Below are positions 15,501 through 22,646 of a stretch of DNA of 27,371 nt, in pieces (positions within the stretch are counted from its first letter, which is position 1; every line of letters starts with the position of its first letter). The stretch lies in assembly GCA_018262455.1 (NCBI GenBank), contig JAGSPR010000027.1, positions 1 to 27,371 of the forward strand, written 5' to 3'. Under the pieces are notes generated by a model, which had not been told where the DNA came from, ran no database searches, and saw only the letters and a list, made by a program, of their open reading frames with translations. Source of the stretch: Deltaproteobacteria bacterium. GTDB lineage: Bacteria; Myxococcota; Polyangia; Haliangiales; Haliangiaceae. A program made the translations under genes and the position numbers.

Positions 15501-15529
15501 ACTACTCGCCGGGCCGGACCCTTCCGCAT
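12512..15529 (-). CDS. Membrane Ser/Thr protein kinase with N-terminal zinc finger and C-terminal TPR-like region
   Basis: 1005 aa from ATG 15529. Residues 25-60 hold a putative anti-sigma-type zinc finger (H50-x3-C54-x2-C57). The kinase domain spans about 97-372: Gly-rich loop IATGGMG, Lys126 (VALKLL), catalytic HRDFKPAN (216-223), DFG (236-238), SAPE (282-285), so it should be active. A basic stretch (RRRARR) and one transmembrane helix (about 381-398) follow. The roughly 600-residue remainder begins with a Cys-containing segment typical of myxobacterial kinases (VDRWAAMHLETCEAT, LLDQRMACLGNRRADLEATL), then TPR-like helical repeats (HYKEAAPYIDRSIRIW, AEQAYEVATRS). By topology the repeats lie outside the inner membrane and may sense an extracytoplasmic signal. 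Substrates unknown. Confidence 0.93.
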   Translation of the reverse strand: MRKGPARRVVLDALRRVGPDPDVQCPDEAELVGFLQREATPDRVRDLENHFGDCDECRKLVFALASEPAALPTSPRAERSRAHSRDLLAVGERLGRFEIEAQIATGGMGLIYRAYDPTLKRAVALKLLQTGLSAADAPARLLREAQGLAQLEHPNVVTVFEAGLYAGEVFIAMELIDGVSLERWLAERPRGWRQVVKVMEAAGRGLAAAHVAGLIHRDFKPANVMISSDGRVKVVDFGLARTITQSARALSTAAAEPDRSAAIGVDDRLTRTGQLLGTPAYSAPEQLVGGDVDRSSDVFSFCVTFVEAVFGRRPFAADTAGALLDRMRAGPDLPRTPRIPARVRAMLRRGLAFHQADRLSSLDELLELLSREPTRRRARRIAIGATAVAAAAVFATIGMQSNEAACTSSRSQLDEVWSPARRTRVRDAILATKVPFAAETWQRVESALDSYVDRWAAMHLETCEATAVHHTQSAELLDQRMACLGNRRADLEATLTTLAETDDKMVREALRVVGGMPSLVSCTDATGLLSLAPMPTAPGLVAQLEGLRAEIARATARYRAGDLPRALEIASGAASTALRLDYKPAVAEALHARADIETAMGAAAARESYEAAVVAAAASGHREVEARSLADLAVITVGATSDNRIAPAYAGHAVAISERMGANPLLQAEVRYANAMVHAGIDHKVVVSNLELGLRQLDLAARFDPDAAELLRIQFEEMLANLEPTAGSGLPSLKKVLAHAEQVYGPNHPALAAILETMTTYAMDAGALDEGRGYATRIAKLLDRYPGRGAALLRIDARIEQDPTRRQALLEQLVSELEVSHGPNSQIVASALDDLASALAERHHYKEAAPYIDRSIRIWQAGQNHEALIVALTTKAQIYSSLDDLETSAAAAEQAYEVATRSNVRDTTRTMAGLLLADLHFQQQRFASALGLFEQYGPLVRRMLGADPALVLLDFYVAACEWELQRDRPKAMQRARAAERAYRALPDADPDSLDVMRRWFARRPR

Positions 15530-15549
15530 TCTCTTCGAGGAGGCGGTCG

Positions 15550-15568
15550 GCTCGCTCGTGTAGCGAGC
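15550..15568. terminator. Hairpin between small ORF and kinase gene
   Basis: GCTCGC (15550-15555) and GCGAGC (15563-15568) with a 7-nt loop, in the 57-bp gap between the small gene ending at 15587 and the kinase start. It could be a weak terminator or leader hairpin of the kinase mRNA. No T-tract. Confidence 0.3.
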
Positions 15569-15586
15569 TTTGTTCGTCGAAACCGC

Positions 15587-15832
15587 TCACTTCCGCGGGG
15601 GCGGTGGCTCCGGTGGCCATTCGTTCTGGGTCACCTGGCGAACTCGCGGGCAAGCGACCTCGCCGCTTGCGGTGCCGCCCGCGAAGTCGATCGAGTAGCG
15701 GGTCGCCTCATCGAGCGTCACGTGAACGGTGTCGTCGTCCAGCCCCGGTATGGTCCAGCGGTCGGTGTCGGCGCACGGGCTGGTCATGGGTGGGATGGTG
15801 TCCTCCAGCTCGATGAACTGCGTGTCGGGCAT
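15587..15832 (-). CDS. Small hypothetical protein
   Basis: 81 aa from ATG 15832 (a TTG six codons upstream is less likely). It starts MPDTQFIELEDTIPPM and ends in a Pro-rich tail (EWPPEPPPPRK). There is no signal peptide, transmembrane helix or recognised family. Two cysteines (in SPCADTD and VACPRV) could pair. The G/C-ending codon bias and the acidic, beta-like middle (HVTLDEATRYSIDFAGG) suggest real coding. It might be the C-terminal remnant of a longer secreted protein whose start has been lost. Confidence 0.55.
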   Translation of the reverse strand: MPDTQFIELEDTIPPMTSPCADTDRWTIPGLDDDTVHVTLDEATRYSIDFAGGTASGEVACPRVRQVTQNEWPPEPPPPRK

Positions 15833-16007
15833 TGATCGTAGAGGCTGCAAGGTGCGTTCCCCGATGCTCCGGACGCCAACCCCGGAACATCACGGACCGA
15901 CCGTGAAGCTGATTCGAACGCCTGGGGGGTGTCGGGTGGGGCCACGGACCTCGTTGCCACCTCGTTCGTGCGATCCGCAGGGTCCACGGCGTGGTCCTTG
16001 GGAGCCG

Positions 16008-16628
16008 CTACTCGCCCTGGATGGCCATCTGGCCCACGATCTCCTCGGGGTTGGGCTCGGGCTGTTCGGCGCGAATCAGCTCGTCGGCCCGGCGCGCGAA
16101 ACCGCTGACGTCCACCGACTCTCGTGCGTCGTCGGAGATCTCGAGCTCGTCGAGATCACGCTGCTCGGGGCCCAGGGCGTGGGCACCCGCCGCGAGCCCA
16201 CCTGCACCGGCGAGCAACGCGGCGGCGCCTGCCACGATCACCCGTCGCCGTCGGCGTCGCGACACGCCCACGGTGCAGTCGTTGAGCAGGATCGTGCCAT
16301 CCGCGCGCTGGAAGTAGCGCACGCAGAGCTGGCCCGCCCGCGCGACGATCAACGTCTCGGCTTCGTCGCGGGTCAGGCTCGACAGGTTGTAGACCTGCTT
16401 GTTGCAGCTACCGCAGTGCCGGGTCCGGTCGTCGCCGGTCATGGTCTCCCACCCCACCCCACACGGTGAGGCCACGCGGATGTTGTCGAGCACCGGGAGC
16501 CGCGCCCGGGTGCTCGCCTCCTCGAGCAGCTGACTGGCGCGTTCGAGCTCGGAGGTCTTCTGGGCGACCTCGTGCTCCAGGGCGGCATGCCGGGCAGCGA
16601 GCGCGGCGAGGTCATCGCGATAGGTCAT
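16008..16628 (-). CDS. Coiled-coil / CxxC zinc-ribbon-like membrane protein
   Basis: 206 aa from ATG 16628. The open frame runs much further upstream, but those residues are antisense to nothing plausible and Arg/Gly-rich, and this Met begins good sequence. Residues 5-42 form a coiled coil. Residues 52-122 form a Cys-rich domain with Cys56, Cys72-x2-Cys75, Cys102 and Cys118; its core RHCGSCNKQVYNLSSLTRDEAE followed by GQLCVRYFQRADGTILL is a pattern I associate with uncharacterised proteins of several bacterial phyla. Six Arg and one transmembrane helix (about 129-149) follow, then an acidic tail of about 55 residues. Likely inner-membrane with the Cys domain in the cytoplasm by the positive-inside rule. 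Third gene of the run starting with ompA-like 18678; 53 nt after its neighbour. Confidence 0.8.
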   Translation of the reverse strand: MTYRDDLAALAARHAALEHEVAQKTSELERASQLLEEASTRARLPVLDNIRVASPCGVGWETMTGDDRTRHCGSCNKQVYNLSSLTRDEAETLIVARAGQLCVRYFQRADGTILLNDCTVGVSRRRRRRVIVAGAAALLAGAGGLAAGAHALGPEQRDLDELEISDDARESVDVSGFARRADELIRAEQPEPNPEEIVGQMAIQGE

Positions 16629-16681
16629 GCGCGCTGCAGACGCACCACGCGCCGGTTCGTTGCATTCTCGGCCGCACGACC

Positions 16682-17632
16682 TCAGTAGCGGGTCTGGTGG
16701 AACGCGAGCGTGCCATTCGGCGTCACGATCGCGCCGACGACCCCGGGGAACACCACCGAGCTCAGCTCCGCCAGGTACGGCGAGACCACCTGCTGCGCGA
16801 TCGCGTCGCTGCCATCGGACACGAGCGCGACCAGGCCGGTGCTGTCGACCGGCGGCGCGATCGAGAACAGGCCCGCCCCGTCGGCAACCTGGTAGCTGAC
16901 GCCGCTCACGCCTTCGAGCACGACCACGACGCCTCCGCGCTGGAGGAAGCCATCGATCGCCGAGGCCCACGGGACCGCGGACGCGCGCGCCGCCACGCCG
17001 TCGCCGGTCTGGGCTTCGATCACGAGGACGTCGGCGTCGGCGAGTGCCGTGGTCGAGGGGGTCGCCGCGAGCGCCACCGGATGCCAAGGCCGACCGAGGC
17101 TCGCCATCGACAGGTTGATCGCCAGGGTCGTCCCGGTGCTCGATGCCTCGCTCGACGAACCATGCCACCGCGCGACCGCGACATCCGGGTGTGCACCGAG
17201 CGCGATGGAGTTACCGAGCACGGTCCGCATCGCCGCGTGATGGGACTGGTAGTCGTGACCGATCGCGATGATGTGCCCGGACAGCGTGCCGAGGCAGTGC
17301 CCGGCCTGACAGATGCCGCTCGCGCACACGCGATCACACGCGCCGCAGTTATCCGGATCGGAGCTGACATCGAGGCACCCACCGCTGCACTCGATCTCCG
17401 GAAGCGTGCACACGAGGCCGACGGGCGCGTCGACGAGGCCGCCATCGCTCGACGCGGCATCCTGCCCGGGACCGGAATCGGGAGCAGGATCGGCATCGGG
17501 CTCGGACTCGTGCACGACGCACGTGCCGCCGACGAGCTGATATCCGGACGCACAGGGATTGCTGACGAGCGAGTCGAAGCACCCCGCGAGCATCAGCGAC
17601 GCGACCAGTCCGAACCTGCTCGCGCCGCTCAT
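16682..17632 (-). CDS. Lipoprotein with Cys motif and GATase-like C-terminal region
   Basis: 316 aa from ATG 17632, which overlaps the stop of the upstream OmpA-family gene as ATGA. Lipobox LAGC (Cys18). An acidic Asp/Ser/Pro linker (about 43-68) leads to a Cys-rich segment (CSGGCLD, NCGACDRVCASGICQAGHC). The rest, from about residue 117, looks like an alpha/beta domain: HIIAIGHDYQS, ALADADVLVIEAQTGDG, IDGFLQRGGVVVVLEG, reminiscent of class I glutamine-amidotransferase-like folds, with no catalytic Cys-His-Glu evident. Translational coupling to the OmpA-like protein suggests the two act together at the outer membrane. Family assignment is by eye only. Confidence 0.85.
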   Translation of the reverse strand: MSGASRFGLVASLMLAGCFDSLVSNPCASGYQLVGGTCVVHESEPDADPAPDSGPGQDAASSDGGLVDAPVGLVCTLPEIECSGGCLDVSSDPDNCGACDRVCASGICQAGHCLGTLSGHIIAIGHDYQSHHAAMRTVLGNSIALGAHPDVAVARWHGSSSEASSTGTTLAINLSMASLGRPWHPVALAATPSTTALADADVLVIEAQTGDGVAARASAVPWASAIDGFLQRGGVVVVLEGVSGVSYQVADGAGLFSIAPPVDSTGLVALVSDGSDAIAQQVVSPYLAELSSVVFPGVVGAIVTPNGTLAFHQTRY

Positions 17633-18678
17633 GGCTTACCTCGCTCGATGACGAACTCGACGCGGCGGTTGTGCTGGTTCGCGAGCTCGCTGGTGCCGGT
17701 GTCCCGGAGCCGCGTGCGGCCCAAGCCGACCGCCGTGATCGCGTCGGCCGGACTGCCGCGCTTGATCATCAGGGCGCGCACCTGATCGGCGCGGCGCTGG
17801 CTCAGCTCGAGGTTGAACTGGTCGGTGCCGGTCGCGTCGGTGTGGCCTTCGATGGTGAGCCGTAGCCACTCGGGGTGGCTCTTCCAGAGCTGCGCGATCG
17901 TGGTGACGACCTGGCGTCCAGCGGATCTGACGCGTGCGCGGTTGAGATCGAACAGCACCCGGTCATCGAGGATGATGCGATCGTTCACGACCATGATCTC
18001 GTCGCTGATCCGGCAGCCGTCGAGATCCTCGGCGCACCCGGGCTCGCGATCCACGATCGTGTCGAGGTCGGACTCGGCGGGCATGGGCTCGGCCACGTGG
18101 ACCGGGGGGGGCGTCGGGATCGGGGGAGGTAACTCGAGGTGCAGGCGAGGCACCGCCCGCTGCTTGCCGAACCGGACCTCGACCCCGATCAGCGCGAGCT
18201 CCGCGGTGCCGAGTCCCTGCATCTGGTCGCGGCTGATCACGCGAACGTAGCGGGCCGAGGGGCCGACGTCGAACCGCCCCACATCGAACGACCAGCCCAC
18301 CCCCAGCTCGACAGTCGGCACGAGGTCACGTCCGGTGATGCCGCCGCCCCCGGCGAGCTCGGCCCAGCCTCCGGCGAGCAGGAACCGGAACGCGAGGCCG
18401 CCGGTCGTGAGTCCGGCCGTCCCGGGATCCTGGCGGTTGCCACCGGGCGCAGGACCGTCGCGGAGCACGCCGGCGCGCAGCCGGATGCCGAGCGCGACCC
18501 GATCGCTCGCCGCATAGAATCCGATCGCGGGCATCACCCCGGGCCGGAACACACCCTGCTGGGCGTCGGAGACCGCCATGGCGGCGGGTGCTTCCGCCAC
18601 CAACCAGTTGTCAGCGTCGGCCTGGTGGCCCACCAAGACCACCAGCGCGACGACCGCGCGCGACCGCGAGCTCCCCAT
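17629..18678 (-). CDS. OmpA-family outer-membrane protein
   Basis: 349 aa from ATG 18678. Signal peptide ends at QADA (residue 22). The N-terminal region (about 25-172) is beta-rich with barrel-like strands (GLAFRFLLAGGWAELAGG, VPTVELGVGWSFDVGRF, ALIGVEVRFG). A Pro-rich linker (about 183-197) precedes a segment with two cysteines (CAEDLDGC). The OmpA/MotB domain (about 232-346) is complete: VLFDLNRARV, LTIEGHTDATG with Asp281, LSQRRADQV with Arg296, and NRRVEFVIER. Asp281 and Arg296 correspond to the pair that binds diaminopimelate in peptidoglycan. It therefore tethers the outer membrane to the wall. First gene of a run with 17632 and 16628; an AT-rich promoter lies directly in front. Confidence 0.93.
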   Translation of the reverse strand: MGSSRSRAVVALVVLVGHQADADNWLVAEAPAAMAVSDAQQGVFRPGVMPAIGFYAASDRVALGIRLRAGVLRDGPAPGGNRQDPGTAGLTTGGLAFRFLLAGGWAELAGGGGITGRDLVPTVELGVGWSFDVGRFDVGPSARYVRVISRDQMQGLGTAELALIGVEVRFGKQRAVPRLHLELPPPIPTPPPVHVAEPMPAESDLDTIVDREPGCAEDLDGCRISDEIMVVNDRIILDDRVLFDLNRARVRSAGRQVVTTIAQLWKSHPEWLRLTIEGHTDATGTDQFNLELSQRRADQVRALMIKRGSPADAITAVGLGRTRLRDTGTSELANQHNRRVEFVIERGKP

Positions 18679-18686
18679 CAAGAATA

Positions 18687-18692
18687 AATATA
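18687..18692 (-). promoter_or_regulatory. -10-like TATATT before OmpA-family gene
   Basis: The complement reads TATATT within a strikingly AT-rich patch (TATATTTATTCTTG) in otherwise GC-rich DNA. It ends 8 nt before ATG 18678. A weak TTGGGC lies 19 nt upstream as a possible -35. No Shine-Dalgarno fits between, so a leaderless transcript is possible. Confidence 0.5.
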
Positions 18693-18757
18693 CCGCGCGC
18701 GTGGCCCCCGTGCCCAACTCCCCGACCGGTGCAGGTGTAGGTGCGGGGCAGTTGACG

Positions 18758-18785
18758 TTGACAGCCCCGGCGGCCTGGCGATCAT
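18758..18785 (+). promoter_or_regulatory. Putative sigma70-type promoter of TonB-C-like gene
   Basis: A perfect -35 TTGACA (18758-18763), 16-nt spacer, and GATCAT (18780-18785; 4 of 6 matches to TATAAT). The -10 ends 7 nt before ATG 18793, predicting transcription from about the start codon. It shares the 114-bp divergent spacer with the OmpA-family promoter. Confidence 0.4.
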
Positions 18786-18792
18786 CCCCGGC

Positions 18793-19971
18793 ATGCGCCT
18801 GGTAGGAACCTGGATGATCGTGGCGGTGGCCCTGTGTGGCACTGCGCGCGGCGACGATGACCCCAAGTCCACGCGCGAGGCCGTGGTCCGCGAGCTGGTG
18901 ACCGCGGTGACCAAGCGCGACGTCGCCGCGATCGCCGCGCGCGTCAGCTGGCCGCTGCGCGTGCGCGGGCTGTGGTTCGATACCGAGCGTTGCCAGAAGT
19001 TCGGCGGAACGCCGGGACCGGAGGTCGGCAAGGATCAGCTGCCGGAGCTGATCGCGTGCCTCGCGGAGCTCGGTGTCCGGCCGCCGGACGCCCCCGTCAG
19101 GTTCCCGCACTTCGTGTATGGCCCGGGCATTCCGGTCACCTTCAGCCTGCACGCGCCGCCGGCATCGTGGCAGCTGCGCGGCCTGTGGGGATCCTCGGTC
19201 CCTGGCGGCGGGTCCGGCGTGCTCGTCGAGCCCAACGCCTTCGTGACCCACGTCGCGAAGTTCTCGCGCGAGATCGTGCCGGACCGCGCCATCAAGCAGG
19301 AGATCGACGCGGATCCCGACGCGATCGCGGCGGCCAAGGTGTTCGTGTGCGTCGACGCCAAGGGGGTGATCGACGAGCTGCTCGTCACGGACGACAGCCG
19401 CAAGCCCAATCCGACCTACATCGACCTGGTCAAGCAGACGATCCGCCGCTGGAAGATCACCAAGCCGTTCGCGGCGCACGCGACGGCGGTCCGCGCCTGC
19501 ACGATGATGATCCTCGGCTACCCGGTGAGCCGGTTCGGATTCCCGCTGGAGATCCCGCCGCCCCCGCCGCCGCCGCCACCGCCGCCGCCGCCGTCGTCGC
19601 CGCAGTCCGGACCGCCGGACCGGGTCCTGCCGCCGGCCCCCACGTCCGGATCGCCCGGCGCCCCCAGCAACGTCGCGCCGACGCTGCTCGAGGGCCATCG
19701 GATCGCCGGCGAGAAGAACATCGTCCCCGACGACGCCACCAAGACGGCGATCGCGAAGGCCGGAGCGACGCGTGTGGTCGCCTCGTTCAAGCTGTGCGTC
19801 GACAAGACCGGCACGGTCTCGAGCCTCGCGATGCTGAAGAGCAGCGGATTCGACGCCTACGACCAAGACCTTCAGCGCGAGATGTCGCGGTGGCGGTACT
19901 CGCCGTACGAGGTCAACGGCCAGCCGGCGAACGTGTGCACGGCGGTCACGTTCATCTACAGGCAGAACTGA
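18793..19971 (+). CDS. Exported protein with duplicated TonB-C-like modules
   Basis: 392 aa from ATG 18793. Signal peptide to about residue 20 (TARG|DDD). An N-terminal helical region (24-95) is followed by two related modules separated by a linker with 13 consecutive prolines (255-267). Module 1 (about 160-242) and module 2 (about 308-390) share IVPD-x3-K-x2-I, then CVDxxG, a helix, WK/R-x5-P-x8, and a second cysteine (Cys186/Cys236 and Cys335/Cys382). Module 2 is the better TonB C-terminal-like match (SSGFDAYDQDL, MSRWRYSPYEVNGQPANVCTA). With a signal peptide rather than an N-terminal anchor it is periplasmic, so it is unlikely to be a classical energy transducer. It may bind outer-membrane receptors or act in envelope assembly (inference). 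Confidence 0.88.
   Translation: MRLVGTWMIVAVALCGTARGDDDPKSTREAVVRELVTAVTKRDVAAIAARVSWPLRVRGLWFDTERCQKFGGTPGPEVGKDQLPELIACLAELGVRPPDAPVRFPHFVYGPGIPVTFSLHAPPASWQLRGLWGSSVPGGGSGVLVEPNAFVTHVAKFSREIVPDRAIKQEIDADPDAIAAAKVFVCVDAKGVIDELLVTDDSRKPNPTYIDLVKQTIRRWKITKPFAAHATAVRACTMMILGYPVSRFGFPLEIPPPPPPPPPPPPPSSPQSGPPDRVLPPAPTSGSPGAPSNVAPTLLEGHRIAGEKNIVPDDATKTAIAKAGATRVVASFKLCVDKTGTVSSLAMLKSSGFDAYDQDLQREMSRWRYSPYEVNGQPANVCTAVTFIYRQN
19555..19593 (+). repeat. Polyproline codon run
   Basis: Thirteen consecutive Pro codons, nearly all CCG, encode the rigid linker between the two modules of the exported TonB-C-like protein. Likely length-variable between strains and a probable ribosome-stalling site needing EF-P. 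Confidence 0.9.
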
Positions 19972-20017
19972 CCGCGGAGGCCGCCGGCCATGCTCGGCAC
20001 CGTGTAGGCGCGGTCAG
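19968..20017. terminator. Inverted repeat between convergent genes
   Basis: CTGACCGCG (19968-19976) and CGCGGTCAG (20009-20017) are perfect 9-bp complements spanning the stop codon of the plus-strand gene, with a 32-nt GC-rich loop containing a further small dyad. It sits between converging genes (next stop at 20082). There is no T-tract, so termination is a positional inference. Confidence 0.4.
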
Positions 20018-20081
20018 CGTCGCGAGGCCGCCTGACAGCAGATGCCTACGCGCCAAACCCGACACACCTCGGATCCGATGT

Positions 20082-20504
20082 CTACTGGATCGTCGCGATG
20101 CGGCCCTGCCTGGCGTCGGCCTCGGCGGCGAGGCGGCGCGAGCGCCGGGTCTCGACCACGTAGTCGCGCAACAGGCGACGGTCGCGCTGCGCGGCGAGAT
20201 CGATGTGGACCCCGGCGCGACACCACAGGCGAGGCTGACCGTCGGGATGGTGGCCTCCCATGGGCGAGAGGTGGGCGAACGTCACCTGGCCGCGCGCCCA
20301 CACGATCTCGTCGACGTTGGGGAGCTCGATCTCGAGCTGGACCGTGCGAGTGGTCGCGGTGGCATCGAACGGCAGTTCCAGCCGCACGCCGATCGACGAC
20401 AGATCCACCATCGCGGCGTGACGGAGGTCGCGCCCGGTCACGACGCCACAAAGCCCGTCGACCGAGATGCGCGGCGCCTGGCGGCGAAGATCGAGGATGC
20501 TCAT
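20082..20504 (-). CDS. PilZ-domain protein
   Basis: 140 aa from ATG 20504. Both halves of the c-di-GMP-binding signature are present: RxxxR as RQAPR (residues 8-12) and D/N-x-S-x-x-G as DLSSIG (34-39). Beta-strands typical of the PilZ barrel follow (GVRLELPF, TVQLEIELPN, IVWARGQVTFAHL, CRAGVHIDL), then a basic helix (RDRRLLRDYVVETRRSRRLAAEADAR). It is a single-domain effector with no transmembrane segment, likely a cytoplasmic adaptor that relays c-di-GMP levels to motility or surface functions. It has its own promoter-like sequence and no Shine-Dalgarno. Confidence 0.9.
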   Translation of the reverse strand: MSILDLRRQAPRISVDGLCGVVTGRDLRHAAMVDLSSIGVRLELPFDATATTRTVQLEIELPNVDEIVWARGQVTFAHLSPMGGHHPDGQPRLWCRAGVHIDLAAQRDRRLLRDYVVETRRSRRLAAEADARQGRIATIQ

Positions 20505-20510
20505 TCAAAA

Positions 20511-20540
20511 ATGGTAAGGAGCACCGGCCCGCGGGGGCAA
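20511..20540 (-). promoter_or_regulatory. Putative promoter of PilZ gene
   Basis: On the minus strand TTGCCC (20540-20535), 18-nt spacer, TACCAT (20516-20511), then TTTTGA directly before ATG 20504. Four of six matches in each hexamer. The start codon lies 6 nt after the -10, and no Shine-Dalgarno is present, both pointing to a leaderless mRNA. Confidence 0.4.
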
Positions 20541-20579
20541 CATCTCTGCACCGACGCGCGCTCGCTCGCCGGACGAGCG

Positions 20580-22646
20580 TCACAAGATGATGTTGCCGCA
20601 CACGTTGGCGCCGCCGCCGCCACAGCTCTGCCCCGGCAACGAACAGGTACCGCAGTCGACCGTGCCACCGCAGCCATCGCCGATGGTGCCGCACTGGGCG
20701 CCGGCGTCCGCGCAGGTGCGTGGCGTACACGAGCCCGTGCCGCACGTTCCCGCGCCGCCGCCGCCGCAGGTCTGCCCCGTCGCGCAGCTGCCGCAATCGA
20801 GCACGACGCCGTCATCGCATCCGTCGCCCGACTGGCCGCAGGTGTACCCCAGGTTCGCGCACGTCTTGGGCGCGCACGAGCCCGCTGGAGGGCCGACGCA
20901 CGAGGCGAGGTCGAACAGCATGAACTCGAGCGTCTTCTCCTGCGGCGTCATGAGGCCATCGGTGCATTCCGTCGGGAAGGTCGCGCCACCAGTGCGGGCG
21001 TCCGACACGTGGAAGTCGCTGTACAGGACGCGCCCGCACTGGGTCGTGGGAGCCGGATCGGGCGCGTACGAGATCGGCGTGTCGAACGTGTAGTGGAGTG
21101 GCCCGCTGAACGGGGTGCTCGCGGACAGCCACTGCTGTGCGGGTGTGCCAAGCATGGTGGCGGCGGCGGAATTGACGGAGTTGAAGTCGTTACGCACCAC
21201 GTTGACCACGATCTGGCCCAGGGTCGTCGAGGCCCCGACGAGCTTGAGCCAGCTGGCGAACGCGATCCGACGGGTCTGCGTCGCGGGGTCGCCCTGCACG
21301 GTCTGATCGACCAGCCCGGTCACCCCGTCGAAGTTGCCCTGGTTCACCAGCCAGTCGGCGGTCTGGAACCACGGTTTCGGCGCGGTGCTGGATCCGGCCG
21401 TGCCGTCGCTGTTGGTCAGCCACACGTAGCTGAAGTGGGTCGCGAACACGCGACCGCCCACGTTGGCGTAGTCGATGACGCGCTGCCGATCGGCGGCCGA
21501 CTTGGTGACCCGGTTGCCGACGCACTCGAACAGCGCCATGTCGTACTTGGCGAGCTCGGTCGCGTTGCCGTACAGCGTCGACGCGGCCGGCGTGCTGCCG
21601 TTGATCTTGGCACCGTTGTCGGCGTAGAACCGCACGCGACCGGTGCCATTGGGGTTGGTGAACTCGGAGTCGTCGATCCCGATCTTGCGGAGCACGCAAT
21701 GCAAGGCGTCGACGTTGCCGGTGCTGAACGCCATCAGCGGGATGTCGCTCTTCAGGTCGCCGGGTTCGCCGACCTTGTTGCGCGGCAAGTGGGTCTGGGT
21801 GTTGGTCAGCGTGGTCTGCGCGCAGCACGCCACGCTCGGGATCGTGATCTGCCGGCGCCACCGGCCGAGCTGGATCACCAGCGGGATGTTGGTCCCGCAT
21901 GGCGCGTTGTTCAGCGTGAAGGTGCCGTCGACGCCGGTCGTCACGCTGACCAGCGGACTGCCGGTCACCAGCGAGCTGCACGAGTCGCACGACACGCCCT
22001 GCGTGAACGGAGCGACGCCGTACGTCGGGGCACCGACCGCGTCGTTCGGGACGTACACCAGCGCGCCGTAGATCGGATCCGGGTTGCCAAACACGGCCGT
22101 GTTGGTGTGGCCTGGCGCGGTGACCGTGCCGGTGATCGTCGTCTTTGACATGTTCGTACAGGCGTCTTGCTGGAGACACAGGCCGGTGCACGCCGTGGCC
22201 GCGCAGGTATTCGGCACCAGGCCGCCGCCGCAGGTCGAACCCGCAGCACAGCTGCCGCAATTCGCGGTGACCCCGCCGCAACCGTCGGAGACCACGCCGC
22301 ACGTGGCACCTGCCTGAGCGCACGTACGCGGCGTGCACGTGCCGCTGCCGCTGCCACCGCCGCACGTGAACAGCGTGCCGCCGCCACCGCACGATTCCGG
22401 CGCCGTGCACGAACCGCAATCGATCACGCCGCCGCAACCATCGCCGACCGGCCCACACGTCGCACCTTGAGACGCGCATGTCACCAGGCCGCAGCCTGCG
22501 CTGCCGTCTGTCGAGCCGTCATCCGTGATCGGGACGACCCCGTCGGACGGCCCGTTCCCGTTCGAGCGACCGCCGCAACCGACGGTCACGACCACCATGA
22601 CGCTCAGGACGACCTGTCTCGACCACCGCGCCGACGTGCTTGCCAT
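20580..22646 (-). CDS. Large Cys-rich repeat lipoprotein with regulatory-like and GATase-like middle
   Basis: 688 aa from ATG 22646, preceded by GAGG at normal spacing. Lipobox TVGC (Cys24). Residues 51-148 hold two Cys-rich repeats (C-x3-T-C-A-x2-G-A-T-C-G-x4-D-G-C-G-G...C-G-S-C), and the C-terminal 100 residues hold two more (CAPKTCANLGYTCG; CTPRTCADAGAQCG), so the repeats bracket the protein. Between them are a carboxypeptidase-regulatory-like beta domain (about 168-285; ITGTVTAPGH, VDGTFTLNNAPCG) and an alpha/beta region (YDMALFECVGN, VIDYANVGGRVFATHFSYVWL) resembling amidotransferase-like folds. Families of this layout are expanded in myxobacteria and lack known function. The related repeat protein at 1-765 is at the other end of the window. 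Confidence 0.9.
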   Translation of the reverse strand: MASTSARWSRQVVLSVMVVVTVGCGGRSNGNGPSDGVVPITDDGSTDGSAGCGLVTCASQGATCGPVGDGCGGVIDCGSCTAPESCGGGGTLFTCGGGSGSGTCTPRTCAQAGATCGVVSDGCGGVTANCGSCAAGSTCGGGLVPNTCAATACTGLCLQQDACTNMSKTTITGTVTAPGHTNTAVFGNPDPIYGALVYVPNDAVGAPTYGVAPFTQGVSCDSCSSLVTGSPLVSVTTGVDGTFTLNNAPCGTNIPLVIQLGRWRRQITIPSVACCAQTTLTNTQTHLPRNKVGEPGDLKSDIPLMAFSTGNVDALHCVLRKIGIDDSEFTNPNGTGRVRFYADNGAKINGSTPAASTLYGNATELAKYDMALFECVGNRVTKSAADRQRVIDYANVGGRVFATHFSYVWLTNSDGTAGSSTAPKPWFQTADWLVNQGNFDGVTGLVDQTVQGDPATQTRRIAFASWLKLVGASTTLGQIVVNVVRNDFNSVNSAAATMLGTPAQQWLSASTPFSGPLHYTFDTPISYAPDPAPTTQCGRVLYSDFHVSDARTGGATFPTECTDGLMTPQEKTLEFMLFDLASCVGPPAGSCAPKTCANLGYTCGQSGDGCDDGVVLDCGSCATGQTCGGGGAGTCGTGSCTPRTCADAGAQCGTIGDGCGGTVDCGTCSLPGQSCGGGGANVCGNIIL

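Noticed and set aside
18972..22148. 1058-codon plus-strand open frame crossing three genes
   Set aside because: It passes through the TonB-C-like gene in another frame and antisense to PilZ and the Cys-rich lipoprotein. Composition is Arg-rich and no domain is visible.
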